In this document: one piece after another, positions 1 through 8,176 of the stretch | Layout: every line of letters begins with the position of its first letter | How positions within the stretch are numbered: position 1 is the stretch's first letter | NCBI GenBank assembly: GCA_031268055.1 | Contig: JAIRXY010000082.1 | Span: 1 to 16,409, forward strand | DNA from: Prevotellaceae bacterium | GTDB taxonomy: Bacteria; Bacteroidota; Bacteroidia; Bacteroidales; UBA932 | Length of the DNA: 16,409 nt | Direction: 5' to 3' | Program-made: the position numbers and the translations under genes | Notes under the pieces: generated by a model | Databases searched by the model: none | What the model was told of the DNA's origin: nothing | Seen by the model: the letters and a program-made list of their open reading frames with translations, nothing else

Positions 1-29
1 GAGCGGAGTATATAAATTATACTCCGCTC
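1..29. terminator. Perfect 12-bp hairpin, probable intrinsic terminator
   Basis: Bases 1-12 and 18-29 are perfect inverted complements around a 5-base loop (TAAAT), and a pyrimidine-rich stretch TCTTTCTCTTT follows on the plus strand. That layout fits a rho-independent terminator for a plus-strand gene ending left of the window. It also lies about 100 bp beyond the mutS2 stop, so it could serve both directions; the flank needed to judge the minus-strand T-run is outside the window. Confidence 0.6.
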
Positions 30-129
30 TTTCTCTTTGATTCGGACTGAAGTGTCGTCGCTACGGCTTGTCGCATAGCCGGTCCGGATTGTCAACCAGC
101 ATAGGCTGAGTTTTTTTGCGTAAGCCAAT

Positions 130-2427
130 TCAAAATTCAATTTTCAAAACCTCCAGTTTGGCTATCGGTGCGGTGATGTAGAGGTTGCCCATTGCAAGCA
201 GGGCTGTGCCGTTGCCGTTGAGCTTTGCTACTTTGCCCATTGTGGTTTGTCCGGCTATGCGCACCGTGCTCCCAACGGCTATCTTGCCGCTTGCCTGCAC
301 GAGGATGCGCTGCTCCTTGTGGGGTATGCTTTCCTCCTCCTCATCATCATCATGATCATCATCATCATCGTGCTCTGGTTTTTCTTTCTTACGCCACTGC
401 TGTTGTAGCGTTTGTAGTTCTTCTGCTTTGCGGCGAAGCAGCGCGTCGGTATCGCTCTCGTCCGGCGCTGCCATGCGCTGTGCAAAGCTGGCGAGTTGGC
501 TGCGCGCCTCCCGCGTTTTTTCCTTTTCGGCCTGCGCCTCTTTTATGCTGCGGATGGTATTTTCGATTTGCTTATTGGCGTTAGCCAGCAACGCTTTTGC
601 CTCGTCCTTTGCCTCGCTGATGATGCGCTTTCGCTCGCTTTGCAGCAGCGCCAGCTCGCGCTCAAGCCGCCCTACGAGCTCTTCAAGCCTCTTGCCGGTC
701 TGCTTAACGTGCGCGCGCTTTTCCTCCCAATAGCGGCGGTCGCGTGCAATGACACGAAGGCTTTTGTCGAAGCTTGCGTGCTTGCCGTCCAGCAGGTCTC
801 GCGCGTTGGCGATTACGTCGTCGGGTAAGCCAGCCTTTTTTGCAAGCTCAAAGGCAAACGAGCTGCCGGGCGCGCCAACCTCAAGCCTAAAGAGCGGCGA
901 CATTCTTTGCAAGTCGAAAAGCATGGCTCCGTTCTGCACGCCAGCGGCGCTGCCGGCAAAGTGCTTGAGGTTGGCATAGTGCGTGGTAGCTATGCCAAAG
1001 GCTCCGCTGCGCACCAGCGCCGCAAGCGTTGCCTCAGCAATGGCGCCACCCAGCTGCGGCTCCGTTCCCGCGCCGAGCTCGTCGAGCAGCGCCAGCGTTT
1101 TTGCGTTGGCGTGACGTAGAAAGTGCTTCATGCTTTGCAGGTGCGCGCTGTAGGTGCTCAGGTCGCTCTCCAGAGACTGCTCATCGCCGATGTCAATGAA
1201 GATGGCGTCGAAAATACCCGCCTCTGAGTCCTCCGAGGCGGGAACAAGAAAGCCGCATTGCAGCATGTACTGTAGCAAGCCTGTTGTTTTTAGGCAGGCC
1301 GACTTGCCGCCGGCGTTTGGCCCCGATATGAGCAGCCAACGCTTGTCGGAGGTGAGCCGTAGGTCGAGCGGCACAACGCTTTTTCCTTCCCTTTTTAGCG
1401 CCGCCTCAAGCAGCGGGTGTCGCGCGCTGCGCCACCCTACAGATGGGCTATTGGTCAGCGCGGGCTTCGTTGCCCCAATGCTTGAGGCAAAAAGCGCCTT
1501 GGCGCGGATGAAGTCAACGCGCGCTACCAGCTCGGCGGCCAGCGCTACTTGCGGCAGGTAGGGGCGGAGAAAAGCGGCAAAGGCAGTGAGAATGCGCACT
1601 ACCTCGCGCTTCTCGGCAAAGCCCAGCTCCCGCAGGCGGTTGTTGAGCTCCACCACCTCCGCAGGCTCAACGAACGACGTTTTGCCGGTGGCCGATTCGT
1701 CCAGCACAAGCCCTGTCACCTTGCGCTTGCAGCTTGCGGTGACGGGAATCACCGTGCGCCCGTCGCGCAGGCTCACCTCGGCGCTTTCCTCTACGTAGCC
1801 GTCGGCCTGCGCCTGCTTGAGGATGGCCTGCATGCGCCGCGAGACTAACAGCTGCACCTCGGCTGCCTGTCGGCGCAGCTGCTGTAGCGTGGGCGAGGCG
1901 TTATCCTTTATCTTTCCGAATGCGTCGATGATGGCGGCAACGCCTTTGCTCACCGGCTCCAGCGTTTGCACAGGCTGCACCAGCGCAGACAGGCGAGGGT
2001 AGCAGGCGCCGACGGATTGCTTCGCAAAAAAAGCCGCAAGGCTGCCGGCCGTATCTGCCATTTGCGCAAGCGCAACCAGCTCTGGCTCGTCGAGGTAAGC
2101 GCCGTCAATGTCGGCTTTGCCTATGAAGTGGAGCACGTCAACGTATCCGCTTTGCGGAAACGAGGCGTCGAGCGCACAGATACGCTGCATTTCGTCCGTT
2201 TGCTCCAGCTGCTCCTGCATAGCCTCAAAGCTGGTGCAGAAGCTTGCCTCGGCCAGCAGCTCGCAGGCGCGCGAGGTGGCGCACCGGCTCTGCACCATAG
2301 CGCGAATGCTGTCAAAGCCCAGCTTTGCCTCAAAGGTAGCAGGGTAGACGCTGCTTTTGGTAGGTATGTTTTCTGTTTTCAAGGTGGCGTGAATGTTGAA
2401 TCTTGTGAACGGATTGCAGGGGTGCAC
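130..2427 (-). CDS. mutS2: MutS2 family ATPase lacking the C-terminal Smr domain
   Basis: This is a MutS2-type DNA-binding ATPase, a family linked to suppression of recombination and, in some bacteria, to rescue of collided ribosomes. Visible motifs are Walker A GPNAGGKS (369-376), a signature stretch GDEQSLESDLSTYSAHL (414-430), Walker B TLALLDELGAGTEP (444-457) and TTHY (481-484). A long charged coiled coil (about 560-640) follows, then an Asp/Glu/His tract (685-699). After a short KOW-like segment the protein stops at residue 765, where relatives in Bacteroidota continue with a linker and an Smr nuclease domain; no DLRG/DVRG or HGxG motif is present. The start is GTG, the only standard start upstream of the conserved YPATFEAKLGF segment before an in-frame stop. 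It leaves about 25 more N-terminal residues than usual. Its own promoter lies about 70 bp upstream. Confidence 0.93.
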   Translation of the reverse strand: MHPCNPFTRFNIHATLKTENIPTKSSVYPATFEAKLGFDSIRAMVQSRCATSRACELLAEASFCTSFEAMQEQLEQTDEMQRICALDASFPQSGYVDVLHFIGKADIDGAYLDEPELVALAQMADTAGSLAAFFAKQSVGACYPRLSALVQPVQTLEPVSKGVAAIIDAFGKIKDNASPTLQQLRRQAAEVQLLVSRRMQAILKQAQADGYVEESAEVSLRDGRTVIPVTASCKRKVTGLVLDESATGKTSFVEPAEVVELNNRLRELGFAEKREVVRILTAFAAFLRPYLPQVALAAELVARVDFIRAKALFASSIGATKPALTNSPSVGWRSARHPLLEAALKREGKSVVPLDLRLTSDKRWLLISGPNAGGKSACLKTTGLLQYMLQCGFLVPASEDSEAGIFDAIFIDIGDEQSLESDLSTYSAHLQSMKHFLRHANAKTLALLDELGAGTEPQLGGAIAEATLAALVRSGAFGIATTHYANLKHFAGSAAGVQNGAMLFDLQRMSPLFRLEVGAPGSSFAFELAKKAGLPDDVIANARDLLDGKHASFDKSLRVIARDRRYWEEKRAHVKQTGKRLEELVGRLERELALLQSERKRIISEAKDEAKALLANANKQIENTIRSIKEAQAEKEKTREARSQLASFAQRMAAPDESDTDALLRRKAEELQTLQQQWRKKEKPEHDDDDDHDDDEEEESIPHKEQRILVQASGKIAVGSTVRIAGQTTMGKVAKLNGNGTALLAMGNLYITAPIAKLEVLKIEF

Positions 2428-2498
2428 GGTTGCGCATGATTCCTCTCAGGCAATTTTCCTGCTATTTTTTTATTGCTTTTCTTGCACGATTTTGGGCG

Positions 2499-2530
2499 CA
2501 AAGGTACAAAATGCTGCAATCTTTCACAAC
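2499..2530 (-). promoter_or_regulatory. Bacteroidota-type promoter for mutS2
   Basis: On the minus strand the sequence reads GTTG, 20 bases, then TACCTTTG. This fits the primary-sigma consensus of Bacteroidota (TTTG or TTG about 19-21 bases upstream of TAnnTTTG). It sits about 70 bp upstream of the mutS2 start, so mutS2 can be transcribed independently of terC. Confidence 0.65.
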
Positions 2531-2551
2531 TTTCCGTACATTATCTACATG

Positions 2552-2594
2552 ATGGTAAGCGGCTTATAACTCAAAAATTCCTACGGCTTACCAT
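2552..2594 (-). repeat. 9-bp inverted repeat spanning the terC stop codon
   Basis: ATGGTAAGC (2552-2560) and GCTTACCAT (2586-2594) are perfect inverted complements around a 25-base loop that holds the terC stop. No T-run follows on the minus strand, so it is not a classic intrinsic terminator. It could protect the 3' end of the terC message or be chance. Confidence 0.35.
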
Positions 2595-3384
2595 TTTGCT
2601 GCTTTTTTCTGCTCAACTTCAAATTCAGCATCTCCACCAGCAGCGAAAAGGCTATGGCAAAGTAGATGTACCCTTTCGGTACTTCCGAAACTTCCCTCCC
2701 AAGGATGCTGAGGTGCGATAGATGGCCGGCCTCAATAATTAGCGTAACGCCAATGAGTATCAAAAATGACAGCGCAAGCATTTGGACAGAAGGATGTTGA
2801 TTGACAAATCGGCTCACCTGCCCCGAAAAAAGCAGCATGATGGCCACAGCCACAGCCACGGCCAGCACCATAATGGCCAGCGCGCCATGCGCGCCAAAAT
2901 CGCTGACGCTCACCATGCCCACGGCGGTGAGTACGCTGTCGAGCGAAAAGATGATGTCCAGCATAACGATTTGGGCAATGATTAAGGCAAAGCTGCTTCG
3001 CTTTGCTGGTGCGCCGGAAACCTCCGCTACATCCTCTATTTTATGGTGAATTTCCGTCACGCTTTTGTAGAGCAGGAATAGCCCACCGGACAGAATGATG
3101 AGGCTTTGTCCCGTGATGGACAAGTGTAACCAGCCCGCCTCAAGCGTATACAGCGGCTGTGTTAGCCGCGCGAGCAGGGATATGCCCAGCAGCAGCAACA
3201 TGCGCGCCAGCATTGCCAGCACAAGCCCTACGACGCGCGCCTGAGGCTGCCTGTGCGCCGGAAGCTTGGACGTCATGATAGACAAAAAAACGATGTTGTC
3301 AATGCCAAGTACCACCTCAAGCAATACCAAGGTTATGAGCGCCAACCACGCGCTCGGCATCAAAAGAATTTGCGCTGCTTCCAT
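2581..3384 (-). CDS. TerC family integral membrane protein
   Basis: This 267-residue polytopic inner-membrane protein belongs to the TerC family (Pfam TerC). Characterised members include E. coli Alx and B. subtilis MeeF/YceF, implicated in manganese export, and tellurite-resistance TerC. The family marks are clear: LLEVVLGIDNIVFLSI (21-36), with the acidic residue in a membrane helix; DIIFSLDSVLTAVGM (143-157), the related second half; and PKGYIYFAIAFSLLVEMLNL (236-255) in the last helix. About seven hydrophobic segments are visible, and a Lys/Arg-rich tail ends the protein. The two Asp-bearing helices suggest an internal duplication with metal-binding potential. It lies 114 bp after dnaJ on the same strand, and no good -7 box was found in that gap, so read-through from grpE-dnaJ is possible. 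The transported substrate cannot be told from sequence. Confidence 0.93.
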   Translation of the reverse strand: MEAAQILLMPSAWLALITLVLLEVVLGIDNIVFLSIMTSKLPAHRQPQARVVGLVLAMLARMLLLLGISLLARLTQPLYTLEAGWLHLSITGQSLIILSGGLFLLYKSVTEIHHKIEDVAEVSGAPAKRSSFALIIAQIVMLDIIFSLDSVLTAVGMVSVSDFGAHGALAIMVLAVAVAVAIMLLFSGQVSRFVNQHPSVQMLALSFLILIGVTLIIEAGHLSHLSILGREVSEVPKGYIYFAIAFSLLVEMLNLKLSRKKQQNGKP

Positions 3385-3498
3385 TTTTGCTTAAATGCTT
3401 CGGAGTAGGCGTTTAGATTGCACTATATAGCTACTTCATAACAGCCTAAATTGGTTAGTATTTCACCATTCTGTTTATAATTTCACACCCTCGTAGAG

Positions 3499-4662
3499 CT
3501 ACTGAAACATTTTCCTTAGCCTGTCCATAAAGTTTTTTTCGCTGGCGTCGGGGTTGGGCTTGAAGTTTTCGGAGGTCAGCAGCTTCTCCATGACTTTTTT
3601 CTCCTCTTTGTCTAACTTTTTGGGAATCCAAACGTTTACGTATACCAGCAAATCGCCTACTCCGTAGCGGTTGACCACCGGCAGCCCCTTGCCGCTGAGC
3701 CGCAGGATAGAGCCGGGCTGCGTGCCGGCTTTAATGGTAATCTTTGCCCTGCCGTCCACCGTGGGCACCTCGACGCTGGCGCCCAGCGCCGCCTCCGAAA
3801 CGCTGATAAAGAGGTTGTGCACAAGGTTACTTCCGTCGCGAATGAGGTCTTCATTTTTTTCTTCTTCTATGACTACAAGCAGGTCGCCATTTTGTCCACC
3901 GCGGCGCGCGGCGTTGCCCTTACCGCTTACGTTGAGCTGCATGCCCTCGTACATTCCCTGCGGTATTTTGAACGATATTTCCTCCTCGCTCTGCACAATT
4001 CCGTTGCCGCTACAGGCGGGACAAGGCGCTGTGATAATCCTTCCCTCGCCGCGGCATTTTGGGCAAACGGTGGAGGTCTGCATACGTCCCAGCATGGTAT
4101 TCACCACGTGCGAAACGTGCCCTGCGCCGTGACAGGTGGCGCAGGTTGCCGTTGAGCCTTTATCCTTGGCGCCGCTGCCGAGGCAAGCGCTACAGGTCAC
4201 CATTTTTTTAATCTTCAGCTTTTTCTCCACGCCGTAAGCAACGTCTTTTAGCGAAAGCTTCACGCGCACGCGGATGTCCGAGCCGTAGCTGGTGGGCTGC
4301 GCATGCCGTCCGCCGCCGCCAAACCCGCCAAACCCGCTAAAGTGGCCACCGCTGCCGCTAAAAGCGCCCCCAAAAATATCCCCAAAGTTGGAAAAAATAT
4401 CGTCCATCGAAAAGCCGTACGAGCCTCCGTTTGCACCCATTCCGGCGTGCCCCAGCCGGTCGTAGCGCTGGCGCTTTTCGGGCGTGCTCAGCACGTCGTA
4501 CGCTTCTGCCGCCTCCTTGAACTTCTCCTCGGCCTCCTTGTTGCCCGGATTTTTGTCGGGGTGAAACTCGATAGCTTTTTTGCGGTATGCTTTTTTGATT
4601 TCTTCGGCGGAGGCATTCTTGCTCACGCCAAGAACTTCGTAGTAATCTCGCTTTTCTGGCAT
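3499..4662 (-). CDS. dnaJ: Chaperone protein DnaJ (Hsp40)
   Basis: DnaJ is the J-domain co-chaperone that delivers unfolded clients to DnaK and stimulates its ATPase in the cytoplasm. The order of domains is complete: J domain (1-70) with HPD at 34-36; a Gly/Phe-rich linker (about 74-120); a zinc-binding region with four CxxCxGxG repeats starting at 157 (CSACLGSG), 174 (CATCHGAG), 200 (CPKCRGEG) and 214 (CPACSGNG); then the C-terminal substrate-binding domains (about 226-350). The length of 387 is typical of type I DnaJ. The ATG is immediately followed by the standard [13 protein letters not shown] start. It lies 64 bp after grpE on the same strand with no evident promoter between, so the two form an operon. 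DnaK itself is not in the window. Confidence 0.98.
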   Translation of the reverse strand: MPEKRDYYEVLGVSKNASAEEIKKAYRKKAIEFHPDKNPGNKEAEEKFKEAAEAYDVLSTPEKRQRYDRLGHAGMGANGGSYGFSMDDIFSNFGDIFGGAFSGSGGHFSGFGGFGGGGRHAQPTSYGSDIRVRVKLSLKDVAYGVEKKLKIKKMVTCSACLGSGAKDKGSTATCATCHGAGHVSHVVNTMLGRMQTSTVCPKCRGEGRIITAPCPACSGNGIVQSEEEISFKIPQGMYEGMQLNVSGKGNAARRGGQNGDLLVVIEEEKNEDLIRDGSNLVHNLFISVSEAALGASVEVPTVDGRAKITIKAGTQPGSILRLSGKGLPVVNRYGVGDLLVYVNVWIPKKLDKEEKKVMEKLLTSENFKPNPDASEKNFMDRLRKMFQ

Positions 4663-4726
4663 TGCTCTTTACTTAATTTACTGCTTTGGATATTTGGAAT
4701 TTTGAATCCGTTGGGCTGCGCAAGGC

Positions 4727-5314
4727 TCATTCTCCCACTACGACCTTTGCGTAGCGAATAACCTTATCGTAGAGCTTGTAGCCTTTTTGTACGGTATCGA
4801 TGATTTTATTTTTCTGCGACTCGTCGGGCGCCGGAAATTTGGTTACTGCGTCGTGCAAGTCAGTATCGAAGCTGGTACCTATCGGCGTTTCAATTGGCTT
4901 TAGCCCCTTGGTTTCGAGGTAGGTCATCAGCTTTTGCAGGATGAGCTCAACGCCTTCGCGCAGCGCTACTACATCCTCCGATGCAGCCGTTGCCTTAACT
5001 GCGCGCTCAAAATCGTCAACAACCGATAGCAGCCCCTTGATGGTATCTTCGCTTGCCGAGTGTATCAGCTCCATGCGCTCGCGGGCTGTGCGCTTGCGGT
5101 AGTTGTCAAACTCTGCCACCAAGCGCAAATATTTATCCTGTGCTTCTGCGTACTGCTCCTCCGGAGTAAGCTCTTGGGGAGCGTCTTCGGTAGTTGCTGC
5201 TTTTTCCTTTTCGCAAGCGCAATCTTCGCCATTTTGTCCATCAGCATCCTGCTGATTTACGCCATTTTTGCAGCCTTCATCTTTGTCACAGCAAGTATCT
5301 TTTTCTTTACTCAT
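4727..5314 (-). CDS. grpE: Nucleotide exchange factor GrpE with cysteine-rich N-terminal tail
   Basis: GrpE releases ADP from DnaK and so drives the Hsp70 cycle with DnaJ, encoded just downstream. The GrpE core runs from about residue 50 to 195. It has a long N-terminal helix (PEEQYAEAQDKYLRLVAEFD and NYRKRT), the head segment with SVVDDFERA, and the C-terminal beta domain ending DTVQKGYKLYDKVIRYAKVVV. The first 50 residues are acidic, low in complexity and unusual in carrying five cysteines (C8, C9, C15, C32, C34); none occurs in the rest of the protein. Acidic disordered tails are common in GrpE, but this cysteine clustering is not a family feature I know. The start ATG follows a TTCAAAAATTC-rich stretch and has no Shine-Dalgarno site. 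Confidence 0.97.
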   Translation of the reverse strand: MSKEKDTCCDKDEGCKNGVNQQDADGQNGEDCACEKEKAATTEDAPQELTPEEQYAEAQDKYLRLVAEFDNYRKRTARERMELIHSASEDTIKGLLSVVDDFERAVKATAASEDVVALREGVELILQKLMTYLETKGLKPIETPIGTSFDTDLHDAVTKFPAPDESQKNKIIDTVQKGYKLYDKVIRYAKVVVGE

Positions 5315-5390
5315 GGTTTAATTCAAAAATTCAAAATTCTACAAGGGTTATTTTCCGCCATATCTTGTGGCGAAATCAACTTATCGCATT

Positions 5391-5464
5391 CAACTCAGCA
5401 ACTACCTTGCCAGAGGAGGCATTTGTGACAAATTGTCACCACTCGCTGTCCTGTGGCTGAGTTG
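5391..5464. promoter_or_regulatory. Nested inverted repeats upstream of grpE, candidate operator or leader structure
   Basis: In the 188-bp gap between prfB and grpE, CAACTCAGC (5391-5399) and GCTGAGTTG (5456-5464) are perfect inverted complements. Between them lies the 15-base palindrome GTGACAAATTGTCAC (5425-5439; 7-bp arms, one central base). A third small repeat, CGCCA and TGGCG, lies closer to grpE (about 5356-5372). No TAnnTTTG box was found here. The palindrome resembles a dimeric repressor site but does not match CIRCE. A role in heat-shock control of grpE-dnaJ is inference. Confidence 0.4.
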
Positions 5465-5502
5465 CCTTAGTAAAGGTTTGCACCGCCAAGTATTGTTAGC
5501 GA

Positions 5503-6598
5503 TCAACCCTCGGCAGCGCCTTGCTGCATGAGGTAGGCTTTGATAAAATCCTGCAGCTCGCCGTCGAGTACCGCCTGCGTGTTGGAAGTTTCGTGTCCGG
5601 TGCGGTGGTCTTTGACCATTTTGTAGGGGTGCAAAACGTAGCTGCGGATTTGTGATCCCCACTCAATTTTTTTCTTCTGCCCTTCAATCTCATCCTGCAC
5701 CTCGCGACGCTTGCGCAGCTCCAGCTCGTAGAGCTGCGAGCGGAGTATGCGCAGGGCATTTTCCTTGTTTTGCAGCTGCGAGCGCGTTTCGGTGTTTTCC
5801 ACCACAATTCCCGTAGGGATGTGGTAGAGGCGCACGCCGGTTTCTACCTTGTTGACGTTCTGTCCACCGGCGCCGCTTGAGCGGTAGGTGTCCCACTTTA
5901 TGTCGCCCTGATTCACCACAATTTCGATGGTGTCGTCAACGGCAGGCGAAACAAAAACCGAGGCAAACGTAGTCTGCCGCTTGCCCTGCGCGTTGAACGG
6001 CGATATGCGCACTAAGCGGTGCACGCCATTTTCGCTTTTGAGAAATCCGTAGGCGTACTCTCCCGTAATTTCAATGGTGACAGACTTTACGCCCGCCTCC
6101 TCGCCATCCAGCATGTCGACAATCTTGGTTTGGTAGCCGTTAATTTCGCCCCAGCGCAGGTACATGCGCATTAACATTTGCGCCCAGTCGAGGCTTTCGG
6201 TGCCGCCGGCGCCGGAGTTGATTTTGAGAATTGCGCCCAGCTTGTCCTCCTCGTTGCGCAGCATGTTGCGCATCTCCAGCTCCTCAATGGCGTTCAGCGC
6301 CTTGCTGTACTGCTGCTCCACGTCGGTGTCGGAGACCTCGTCCGTTTTTGCAAATTCGAGCAGCACGCTCAAATCGTCAACTTCCCGCTTTACAACAGCG
6401 TATAGGGATATCCACGCCTTAATTCCCGATACCAACTTGAGCTGCTGCTCAGCTTTTTTGGCATCGCTCCAAAAGTCGGGGTCGCGCGTTTTATCTTCTT
6501 CCTCCTCTAATTGCAGCTGCTTTCTTTCGATGTCAAAGATGCCTCCATAGCGCTTGCTCACGCTTAGCCAGCTCTTTAGCTTGCTCGGTTGTTATCAT
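5503..6598 (-). CDS. prfB: Peptide chain release factor 2, with programmed +1 frameshift
   Basis: RF2 releases nascent chains at UGA and UAA stop codons. The gene is in two frames. Translation starts at the ATG complementary to 6596-6598 and gives [20 protein letters not shown] plus Leu, then meets an in-frame TGA at 6533-6535. A +1 slip on CTTTGAC continues as [13 protein letters not shown] and on to the stop at 5503. The joined product is 364 residues, the normal RF2 length. It carries the SPF codon-recognition tripeptide (199-201 in the joined protein) and the catalytic GGQ (244-246). A GTG at 6561 in the second frame would give a false 352-residue model lacking the true N-terminus. The slip is autoregulatory: when RF2 is scarce, UGA stays unread and frameshifting rises. 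A candidate -7 box lies about 90 bp upstream. Confidence 0.97.
6532..6546 (-). promoter_or_regulatory. prfB programmed +1 frameshift site
   Basis: Minus-strand sequence reads GGAGG, CAT, CTTTGAC. The slippery CTT (6536-6538) is followed by the in-frame TGA (6533-6535) and C. The Shine-Dalgarno-like GGAGG (6542-6546) is three bases upstream of CTT, the same spacing as in E. coli prfB. The GGAGG is notable because Shine-Dalgarno sites are otherwise hard to find at starts in this window. Confidence 0.96.
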
Positions 6599-6685
6599 TT
6601 CCTTTTACAGTTTATGTTTTTTGTTTGAAGCTTCGCTTTTTCCACCGCGCACCACCTGCTTTTTTACGGCCGCGGAATGGGTGTA

Positions 6686-6693
6686 CAAAGGTA
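6686..6693 (-). promoter_or_regulatory. Candidate -7 box for prfB
   Basis: Minus-strand TACCTTTG matches the Bacteroidota -7 consensus TAnnTTTG and is about 90 bp upstream of the prfB ATG. No TTG is seen at the expected 19-21 base spacing upstream, so the call rests on the -7 box and position only. Confidence 0.4.
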
Positions 6694-6780
6694 GCAATCT
6701 TTTTCAGATTCCGGCTCGAAAGATTTTCTACCAACATTGAATCCCTCAGCGGAATTTTTGCTGTACACCCCAAGCTGGAA

Positions 6781-6843
6781 AAAATCAAGAAAAAAGAAGA
6801 AATAGCGTTCACGTTCTTCGTGAGCTTGCTCAGCTCAAAGCTC
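6781..6843 (-). terminator. Possible terminator of the ftsY-rimO transcript
   Basis: On the minus strand, directly at the rimO stop, GAGCTT and AAGCTC form a 6-bp stem (6838-6843 with 6822-6827). A small CACG/CGTG hairpin follows, then a T-rich run (complement of 6781-6803). The T-run is separated from the main stem, so this is a weak intrinsic terminator at best. Confidence 0.35.
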
Positions 6844-8140
6844 AAAATTTTTCCGCTGTACCGTATAGGTCGAAGTCGTCGGTGGAGGTGATTTTTACGT
6901 TGTAGAAGTGGCCAATGCTTAGCGGTTTGTCGGAGGTTATGAGCGCTTCTCCGTCTACTTCGGGGGAGTCAAACTCCGTGCGGCCAACGTAGTAGCTGCC
7001 CTCTTTACGGTCGAGCATCACCTTAAACGTTTTTCCTACTTTTTCCATGTTGAGAGAGGCCGAAATTTCCGCTTGCAGCTTCATCACGGCGTTGGCGCGC
7101 TGCTGCTTTTCCTCCGGACTTAGCGCGTCCTTGAAGCGCGTTGCCCCGTAGGTGCCCTCCTCCTCCGAGTAGGTAAACACGCCCAAACGCTCGAACTTAA
7201 CCTCGCGCACAAAGTCCATCAGCTCGGCAAACGCCGTCTCGTCCTCGCCCGGATGCCCCACCATCAGGGTGGTGCGCAGCGCAATGCCCGGCGCGCGGCT
7301 ACGCAGCTTGTCTATTAGCTCGTAGGTTTGCCGACGGCTGACGCCGCGCCGCATGTTCTTCAGCACCGTGTTGCTCACGTGCTGAAATGGAATGTCGAGG
7401 TATTTGCAAAGCTTGCCGTTGTCGCGCAGTACATCTATCACGTCGGCAGGAAATTGCGACGGGTAGGCGTAGTGCAGGCGTATCCACTCAATGCCGTCTA
7501 CCTCGCTCAGCGCGCCGAGCAGCGCGGCAAGGCGACGCTTGCCGTAAATGTCCACGCCGTAGAAGGTGGAATCTTGCGCTACCGCTATGAGCTCCTTTAC
7601 GCCCTTGCCGGCCAGCAGCCTCGCCTCGTCCACCAGCGCCTCTATGGGGGTAGAAACGTGCTTGCCCCGTATGAGCGGAATGGCGCAGTAGGAGCAGCTC
7701 CTGTTGCAGCCTTCGGAGATTTTGAGGTAGGCATAATGCCCGGAGGTGGTCAGCAGGCGCTCGCCGGCAGGCGCTTGCACGTGCGGAACGCCTACTGCCG
7801 TGAGAATATCATCGAAGCTGCTTACGCCAAAAAATTCGTCGACCTCCTCTATTTCTTTGCGCAAGTCGTCCTTATAGCGCTCTGCCAAGCAGCCAAAAAC
7901 AAAGAGTTTTTCGATATCGCCGCGCCGCTTGGCCTCGGCAAACTCCAGAATGGTGTTCACCGATTCTTCCTTTGCCTCGGTGATGAATCCGCAGGTGTTG
8001 ATGACGACAATTTTGGCGGACGTATCGCTGCTATCGTGCAGCAGCGTGTAGCCGCCGCGCCGCAGGCGCGCCATCAGCTTCTCGGAGTCCACTACATTCT
8101 TGGAGCATCCGAGGGTGATGAAGTTAATTTGCTTACGAAT
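6842..8140 (-). CDS. rimO: Ribosomal protein S12 methylthiotransferase RimO, probable ATT start
   Basis: RimO is a radical-SAM enzyme with two iron-sulfur clusters that methylthiolates the conserved Asp of ribosomal protein S12. Counted from the proposed ATT at 8140 (432 residues, normal for the family), the UPF0004 domain has its cluster cysteines at C12 (TLGCSKN), C50 (NTCGF) and C84 (FGCLAE). The radical-SAM motif CNRSCSYC is at 145-152, MVGHPGEDE follows near 293, and a TRAM domain occupies about 370-432. LGCSKN is the RimO hallmark and must be in the protein. The first standard start codon, a GTG at 8092, would delete C12. The only upstream codons back to the ftsY stop (TAG, same frame) contain no ATG, GTG or TTG. 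ATT gives MRKQINFITLGCSKN, which matches the usual N-terminus; a CTG at 8149 is the other option. It follows ftsY by 36 bp. Confidence 0.93.
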   Translation of the reverse strand: MRKQINFITLGCSKNVVDSEKLMARLRRGGYTLLHDSSDTSAKIVVINTCGFITEAKEESVNTILEFAEAKRRGDIEKLFVFGCLAERYKDDLRKEIEEVDEFFGVSSFDDILTAVGVPHVQAPAGERLLTTSGHYAYLKISEGCNRSCSYCAIPLIRGKHVSTPIEALVDEARLLAGKGVKELIAVAQDSTFYGVDIYGKRRLAALLGALSEVDGIEWIRLHYAYPSQFPADVIDVLRDNGKLCKYLDIPFQHVSNTVLKNMRRGVSRRQTYELIDKLRSRAPGIALRTTLMVGHPGEDETAFAELMDFVREVKFERLGVFTYSEEEGTYGATRFKDALSPEEKQQRANAVMKLQAEISASLNMEKVGKTFKVMLDRKEGSYYVGRTEFDSPEVDGEALITSDKPLSIGHFYNVKITSTDDFDLYGTAEKF

Positions 8141-8176
8141 GGATTTCAGATGATGTGAGATTTTAAGCGTGAAGTT

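Noticed and set aside
1966..2439. 157-codon open frame on the plus strand
   Set aside because: It is antisense to mutS2 and has no motif or signal.
5425..5439. CIRCE heat-shock operator upstream of grpE
   Set aside because: The palindrome GTGACAAATTGTCAC does not match the CIRCE arms (TTAGCACTC and GAGTGCTAA) or its 9-base spacer.
5503..6561. prfB as a single-frame gene starting at GTG 6561
   Set aside because: An upstream ATG frame encodes the conserved RF2 N-terminus and ends at CTTTGAC, the known frameshift signal, so the GTG is not the start.
6612..6845. 77-codon open frame on the minus strand between rimO and prfB
   Set aside because: Lys/Ser/Phe-rich low-complexity product overlapping the possible rimO terminator and the prfB promoter; no support.
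7328..8158. 276-codon open frame on the plus strand
   Set aside because: It lies entirely opposite rimO, whose motifs are certain; the frame is a shadow of GC-rich codons and shows no family features.
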